From positions 1-28,251 of the forward strand of contig WION01000617.1 of the NCBI GenBank assembly GCA_015039365.1: DNA of 28,251 bases, written 5' to 3'. Below the pieces are notes generated by a model that saw only the letters and a list, made by a program, of their open reading frames with translations, was not told where the DNA came from and made no database searches. The number at the start of each line of letters is the position of its first letter. Positions within the stretch are counted from its first letter, which is position 1. Made by a program: the position numbers and the translations under genes. Below, piece after piece: positions 22,841 to 28,251 of this stretch. Source of the stretch: Amanita rubescens. Its lineage: Eukaryota; Basidiomycota; Agaricomycetes; Agaricales; Amanitaceae.

Positions 22841-23252
22841 ATGTCAGACGGCGCGGCTGATTGTATAGCCGCATGTTGCGGTGCTTGCTGTACGATATTC
22901 GAATGCCATGCGGCGCATGTACTTACACTTGCTGTTTCGATAGGCTTATGCGGCGCCTCGTCGCTTGAAAGCTGGTGTATGACTGGTGAGCACTCTTGTT
23001 GTAGTAGTGCACCTGATTTAGTGCCTAACGGACAAAGTTCATTGGGGTTCATGCGGATGCAGCCAAAATGCAGGTTGCTGTGGGTCATGCTGCAAAAACT
23101 CCCTGAACGATGATAACTTTGACGAGTATTTTCGACGTGATATGGCGAAAACTAGCGCCGCGAACGCCAGCGTCGTGGCTCAGCAGCCGTTGAAGAGCAA
23201 TGAAATGACAATGAATGGGAATGAAGGTAGCGGTCCTACCGCAACTAATTGA
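22841..23252 (+). CDS. Small cysteine-rich fungal protein
   Basis: Two exons (22841-22985 and 23038-23252) give 119 residues. The N-terminus has ADCIAACCGACC, then a hydrophobic stretch (VLTLAVSIGLCGASSLESWC). The second exon starts with a cysteine block (GSCGCSQNAGCCGSCCKNS) followed by an acidic DDNFDEYF and a polar tail. Similar small Cys-rich proteins with a CCGSCC-type motif occur in basidiomycetes; their function is not known to me. The clustered cysteines could be acylated or bind metal, and no clear signal peptide is seen. A GTACTT donor inside exon 1 (22918) has no in-phase acceptor, so I kept the exon whole. The gene converges on the HSP20-like gene, 155 bp between stops. Confidence 0.6.
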
Positions 23253-23407
23253 CGGTGGGTGGATGAATTCTCGATATATTCTGTAAACGAGGGATGACAG
23301 GTTTTTCGGTTCCTTAGCGCTTACGGCGGCTTCGTAGACAACATAAATAATATTATTGCATGATAGAACTGCAAGTATTAAGAGCTAACTATCGACATAA
23401 GTAATTA

Positions 23408-24092
23408 TTACAGTCCCGAACAACCCTCACTTGTCTGGCCCTCACCAGGAGTGACTACATCTGGTGTCGTTTTCGCTTGACGAGGCCATGTTACAATGAA
23501 CAGTCCATCACTTAGCGATGTCGTTAAATCATCTTCCTGAATTGAAAATTACCAACATAGCGAGCTCTGGATCGGAGCAGTACTTACCCTAATGCCTTCG
23601 GGGAGTTTCACCCCCCTGCCAAAATGACCATAACGCAGCTCCTGGACAGGGAATCGCACCGATGCATGCGGCGCACAATTGTCGCTAGCGGCACGTAGAC
23701 CATTGCTAACTGTGCCAGAGCGGTACTCCCGAAGCGAGCGCTGCACTCGCCTGCCACGAACATGCATTATACCATGGGATATGGTGACCGAAATTTGGTC
23801 TCTACTAACACCAGGTATCTCGAATATGGCTACCATTGTCGGAGAATTCGGATCATCCGATATCTCGACCCTAAGAAGCATGAAGTTTGTCGACCCTTAT
23901 TGTGATGAAAGGTTAAACATACCTGGGGAGATAACCTAAAGAAGTAGTGTTGAGAAGGGAACGTCGTGATGTTCCGGATACGAGAGCAGAAATAGTTTGT
24001 AATGCAATTCGCGTTGCCTGACGCGTTATTGCGGCATGGATTTGAGCACGCTTATGCTTGCGGGCCTGGTTAACGTTGATACAAGGTGCCAT
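23408..24092 (-). CDS. HSP20-like (alpha-crystallin domain) protein
   Basis: Three exons (24092-23923, 23870-23588, 23536-23408) give 193 residues. Small heat-shock proteins are ATP-independent holdase chaperones that assemble through the alpha-crystallin domain. That domain runs from about residue 57: PRVEISDDPNSPTMVAIFEI, PGVSRDQISVTISHGIMHVRG, an Arg-rich insertion, FGRGVKLPEGI and finally TSLSDGLFIVTWPR, which matches the family's L-x-x-G-x-L/F-x-V-x-x-P end. A 30-residue Ser/Thr/Gly tail follows. The N-terminus is Arg/Lys/Ala-rich and unlike the usual F/P/R-rich arm, so targeting or a wrong start is possible; an upstream in-frame ATG at 24179 would give 222 residues. Head-to-head with the CstF-64 gene, 182 bp between start codons. 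Confidence 0.8.
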
Positions 24093-24274
24093 GAGATCCT
24101 GGACTAAGTTCTTCCAAAGAGGTTTCTTATATGTTCCTGGCGAGCGCGCCACAGTATGTAGAAGCGCCACAGAGTACAAGGCAACGCCAGGGGGGCGATG
24201 CGAATAAGTGTGGTACTAGCAGTGACTTAGAGCTTCAAGTAGTGGCTGTGCACTGTTCTTGTCACAGCGACCAC
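24093..24274. promoter_or_regulatory. Divergent promoter region, HSP20-like / CstF-64
   Basis: The 182 bp gap lies between oppositely directed start codons. If the HSP20-like gene instead starts at 24179, the gap shrinks to 95 bp. I see no convincing run of nGAAn heat-shock elements. Confidence 0.4.
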
Positions 24275-25897
24275 ATGAGTAAGGTTGTTTTCGGTGAGGC
24301 GAAGCATTGTCCTTGATCTTCGCGTATCCCTGACTGGTCAATTTAGTTGGAAATGTCCCCTACAACATGGGCGAAGAACAATTGATTGAAGTCTTTAAGT
24401 CAGTTGGACAGGTTGTAGGCTTTAGGTATTGTCGTCCGGCGTTGCCTTGCGTTCTTTCAATCATATCGACTCAAACTGCATTCTGTCTATTCAGATTGGT
24501 GTTCGACAGAGATACTGGCAAGCCAAAAGGCTATGGCTTTTGTGAATTTGCGGGTACATCAATTTATTTTCGCTGACTCAACGAGAGCCTGTCTGACTCG
24601 AAATTTTGCATTCGCAACCTTTTACTCGAATCTGATTGTCTGTGACCGTCTGCTTCAACCTATGCATCTCAACATGCTGGAATTGTGGATTATCTGTGCC
24701 TCTTGTACTACCGAACACCAAATACTATCTACGCAATGATTCGCCATCGACATGTGTGTGGGGACATGATCATGTTTGAATCCATTCCCAAACGTTCGAC
24801 CTCATTGCCACATATTTCAATCGCTTTCCAGACCATGAAACAGCTGCTTCTGCTGTGCGCAACTTAAACAACGTCGACGTCGGTGGTCGGCCGCTGAGGA
24901 TCGACCTCGCAGATTCCGACCCATACCTTGAAGGAAAGACGACCGTGAGAGGAGAACTTGTTGATGGTGGTCCGCCTGACAACCGCGGTTGGCGCGGAGG
25001 AGCAGGAGGAGGAAAAGGTCAAGATCCTAATACATTCCTTGCAACCGTCCCTCCAGGTGTTCAGCTACCAAAAAATGTTTCATCACTGGATCATATCAGT
25101 CAGGCCTTAGCAAGCATGTCGCCAAGTCATTTGATGGAAGTCCTTGCACAGATGAAGGTAACCGTTGCCTCAGCATTTTAACAAAGAGCGCCCTCAAAAG
25201 ATTGATTAAGGCTTTTGTCATCACATATCCCGAACAAGCAAGAACATTACTAGTATCACATCCTCAACTCGCGTATGCATTGTTCCAGGCACTTTTATTG
25301 AACAAGATAGTCGACTCGGCTATTTTGCAACGAATGCTGGAAGCCACAGCAGGAGGCGGTCCAGGGCATACTGCACCTAGGCAACCTGTTCCCCCACCTC
25401 ACCTTCAACATCCAATGTATCCTCAAATGCCATATCCTGCACCGCCAATTCAACAGCCGCAGCCACTTCCAGGTATGCCTCCGCCACCGCCGCCACCAAT
25501 GTCTGTACCGCCGCCTAGTGCAATGTTCGCACACCATCAGCCACCTCCAGGCATGGGGCCTATGCCCCCGTATTATCGGCCTCCGCCTCCTCCAACTCAA
25601 GCACAGGTACCTCCTTCGCAGCCGCCGACTCAGTCTGCGCCGCAATCAGCACCAGACATAAGCGAAAACCAAAGAGTTCGTGCTCATCATTGTCATTGTG
25701 ATACGAAACTAATAATCCCACTCGATTAGTCTATGTTGATGCAAGTACTCAGCCTCACTCAGGAACAAATTAATGCATTGCCCGAAACCGAGCGCCAGGC
25801 GATCGTGCAACTAGTGAGCATTTCTGCATAAATGGGAGCGCTCGTGTAATGACGCCGACCACAGCGCAACCAATTCATGGGTACACTTGGTGTGTAA
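24275..25897 (+). CDS. CSTF2: Cleavage stimulation factor 64 kDa subunit / Rna15 homologue
   Basis: Seven exons (24275-24293, 24347-24425, 24495-24553, 24832-25157, 25211-25675, 25730-25813, 25865-25897) give 354 residues. The protein binds U/GU-rich RNA downstream of the cleavage site and acts in nuclear mRNA 3'-end formation. Residues 1-80 form one RRM with RNP2 ([10 protein letters not shown]) and RNP1 (KGYGFCEF), ending [14 protein letters not shown] Gly/Arg linker leads to the hinge that binds CstF-77/Rna14 ([40 protein letters not shown]). Next is a long Pro/Gln/Met region, then the C-terminal helical domain ([20 protein letters not shown]) ending [10 protein letters not shown]. The first exon is 19 nt and the last 33 nt; without the last, the conserved QLRNQF end is lost. 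Intron 3 (24554-24831) is 278 nt, far longer than any other in the window, and interrupts the RRM. Confidence 0.94.
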
Positions 25898-26143
25898 AAC
25901 CCTGAATATCCACTTATGCAAGAGCTCTTCAATTGTGGATATCTGCATTCCGACCGTCCAACAAAGTCAAAAATTACAAGGCGATACGCTTTCGACTTCT
26001 CAAATCGTTCTTAAAGGTAATCCGGCGACACCAACACCCTTATAGTATAATCGAGTCTTACCCCACGAATGATGGTTTACTTATTCTATTACGTCCCATG
26101 AATTCCCAGCTGCACATAGATACATCCCACCACATTGAGGATT

Positions 26144-28251
26144 TCACAGCCTGTTCTCCAGTCTCCTAGAACTCTTAAGCGCAATCATCTTCTCGACCAC
26201 CTCATCAAGCGGAACGGTGCTGGCCCGAGCCTTGGTACCGACATCATCTCTGTTCCTGATATTGACGGACCGAGCATCTAATTCGTCCTGTCCGACGACT
26301 ACGCAGCCGCGCGTTAGCTCGACAGAGCACAGGTTCTGATAATGAGTCACCTAATATAAAGTTATACTGTGCAATTTCTCCATTTCTAATTTTCTTCGGA
26401 AGGGTATTTTCGCCGTTGTCTACATCGGCATAGATGCCAGCTTTATTGAGACGGCTTGCGATCTCCGCTGCATACTCTTTCTATAAATGAGGTAAGGATT
26501 ACTCGAACCGCAGAGCACCAGTATATGGACATACGAATGGAGCGGCGACGGGAATCACCACCACTTGTCTTGGCGAGAGCCAGAAGGGCCTTTGATGGAA
26601 ATCCTCAACGGATGCAAAGTTGGAGATCCGAAACCGCTTACCATTTTCCTGCAAAGTGCTCTGTAGTAATTGCTATGAAGCGTTCCAGACTTCCCAGAAT
26701 CGCGCGGTGGATGATAACGGGCCTGGTCGGTGGCTTGTCTGGACTCGCAGAGTCATCTGCCGAACGGTATTTGAGATTGAACCTTTCTGGAAGCTGGAAG
26801 TCTAGTTGTATTGTTGCGCATTGGAAGGACCGGCGCAAGGCATCTCGGATAGTGATATCGATCTTGGGTCCATAGAATGCACCATCTCCTGGATTCAACT
26901 CCCATTTTCCGGGATAACTTGCTTCCAGTGCTTGTTTCAGCTGTTCTTCAGCCTTGTTCCAGGTTTCGATTGTGCCAAGGTATTTCTCCGGACGCGTAGA
27001 CAATTCTAGGTGGAATTCAAAACCAAAAAGTCCATACACGTGCTGCATGAAATCAAACAAAGCGCCAATCTCTTCTACAATCTGAAAATGAGGAATACAT
27101 GAGGTCCATGCCTGCTGTATTGATTGCGATGCTTACTTGGGAGGGCATGCAGAATACATGCGTATCATCTTGAACAAATCGCCTCACACGAGTGAGCCCC
27201 GTAAGCGCGCCGCTAGCTTCATTTCGATGGATGATACCAAACTCGGCCATTCTAATCGGAAGCTCCTTATAACTTCTGTCCCGAGAGTCAAAGATAAGGC
27301 AGTGTCCAGGACAATTCATGGGCTTGAGCGCCCATTTCTCTTTTTCGACGTCAAGAATAAACATATCATCCTTGTAATTCTGCCAGTGGCCAGACGTCTC
27401 CCATAATTTAACGTTGTACATGTTGGGTGAAATAACTTCAACCACGTCAGTCGGAAAATGGATCAATTGTGACGTTCAAAGTTACTGACCTTCTTGGTAG
27501 TTTCTTTTATAGTATTCCGACTAGGATCTTTAATGAGCGCCGAGGAAGAACAATAGCTGTATTCTTACCCGCATTAACTCCACCAAGGAATTATATATCC
27601 GCGTGCCATGGGGCAAGAAGAAACAACTTCCTGGACTAAGGTCATTGAAAAAGAATAATTCTTGTTCCTACAAACGGTCAATGTTCCTTTAGTCAAGTCT
27701 GGAAAAGACTAATTACCTTGCCAATCTTGCGATGATCACGCTTGGCAGCTTCAGCCAGGAACGCCTTGTACTCTGTCAGCTGCTTCTTGTCCGGGAATGA
27801 GATACCGTATATCCGCTGGAGCGATTCGTTGTTTGAATCTCCAAGGAAATAAGATGCGGAGTTCTAGGGATAGAAATTAGCTTTTTGTAGGGTTACAGTG
27901 GTCATCAAATGTACCTTGGTAACCATGAAAGCTTTGATTTTTCCAGCGTGAGGGATATGGGGCCCAACACACAAGTCGATCATAGGGCCACAGCGGTAAA
28001 CGGTGGTAGACGATCCGTCGGGTATCTTGGTCTCGATCAGATATTTTTTGTATTTGTTATACTGTCCTCAAAAATTAGCGTTTCATCGGTTTTGAGTAAC
28101 TTGATAAGCGAACGTGGAACATCTCCAATAGCTTCTCCTTCGACACAACCAGTCGCTCGAACTTTTGCTTTTCTTTCACTGCAACATCAGCTAGCTTCTC
28201 TAACGCGGGATAGTCGGTGTTCGAAACTGGTCTGTCGACGCGCTATATGAG
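26144..28251 (-). CDS. THS1: Threonyl-tRNA synthetase, cytosolic type (N-terminus beyond right edge)
   Basis: Ten visible exons (28114-28242, 27915-28061, 27717-27863, 27569-27667, 27490-27520, 27137-27435, 26642-27081, 26535-26589, 26351-26480, 26144-26298) encode the last 543 residues. The enzyme charges tRNA-Thr in the cytoplasm. Visible parts: the end of the editing (SAD) domain with [11 protein letters not shown] (C-x3-H editing ligands) and [20 protein letters not shown]; class II motif 1 region ([26 protein letters not shown]); zinc ligands C in PMNCPGHC, H in QDDTHVFC and H in [13 protein letters not shown]; motif 2 ([18 protein letters not shown]); and the anticodon-binding domain ([50 protein letters not shown]). 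All are intact. A 31 nt microexon (27490-27520) encodes [10 protein letters not shown]. The TGS domain should lie to the right of the window. An ATATAG acceptor starts the rightmost exon at 28242. Confidence 0.95.

Overview
This window reads as nuclear DNA of a mushroom-type basidiomycete (Agaricomycotina). Genes on both strands are split by many 45-57 nt GT-AG introns, intergenic gaps in the right two thirds are 100-285 bp, and the conserved proteins are eukaryotic (RBX1, tubulin cofactor C, CstF-64/Rna15, cytosolic threonyl-tRNA synthetase). All exon models were made by hand-splicing on frame continuity and GT-AG borders; there is no transcript evidence.

Left part (1-7.4 kb) looks accessory. 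It holds a broken gene of the fungal APH-like phosphotransferase family (minus, 255-1501), a 1.4 kb gene-poor stretch, a ten-exon membrane protein of unknown function with a large serine/asparagine-rich loop (plus, 2951-5516), and a decayed fungal protein-kinase gene with stops and frameshifts (minus, 6239-7384).

From 7.9 kb the layout becomes tight and conserved: a small protein with a mitochondrial-type N-terminus (plus, 7884-8816), then one giant gene on the minus strand (8917-20478). I assembled it as 15 exons whose phases all agree, giving about 3,600 residues: a Ser/Thr-rich N-terminus, a PH domain near residues 483-604, more than 1,500 residues of low-complexity Ser/Pro/Thr sequence with SYTPGSG-type repeats, an arginine-serine (SR) rich block, a long coiled coil, and a proline/glycine-rich tail. 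It shares a 161 bp divergent gap with RBX1 (plus, 20640-21236), which is followed by tubulin cofactor C (plus, 21390-22555) and a small cysteine-rich protein (plus, 22841-23252).

The right end has an HSP20-like gene (minus, 23408-24092), head-to-head with the CstF-64/Rna15 homologue (plus, 24275-25897), and a threonyl-tRNA synthetase (minus, 26144 to beyond the right edge, N-terminus missing).

The genes do not form one pathway. The most unusual object is the giant PH/SR/coiled-coil protein, which includes a 48 nt in-frame, stop-free candidate intron (exitron-like).
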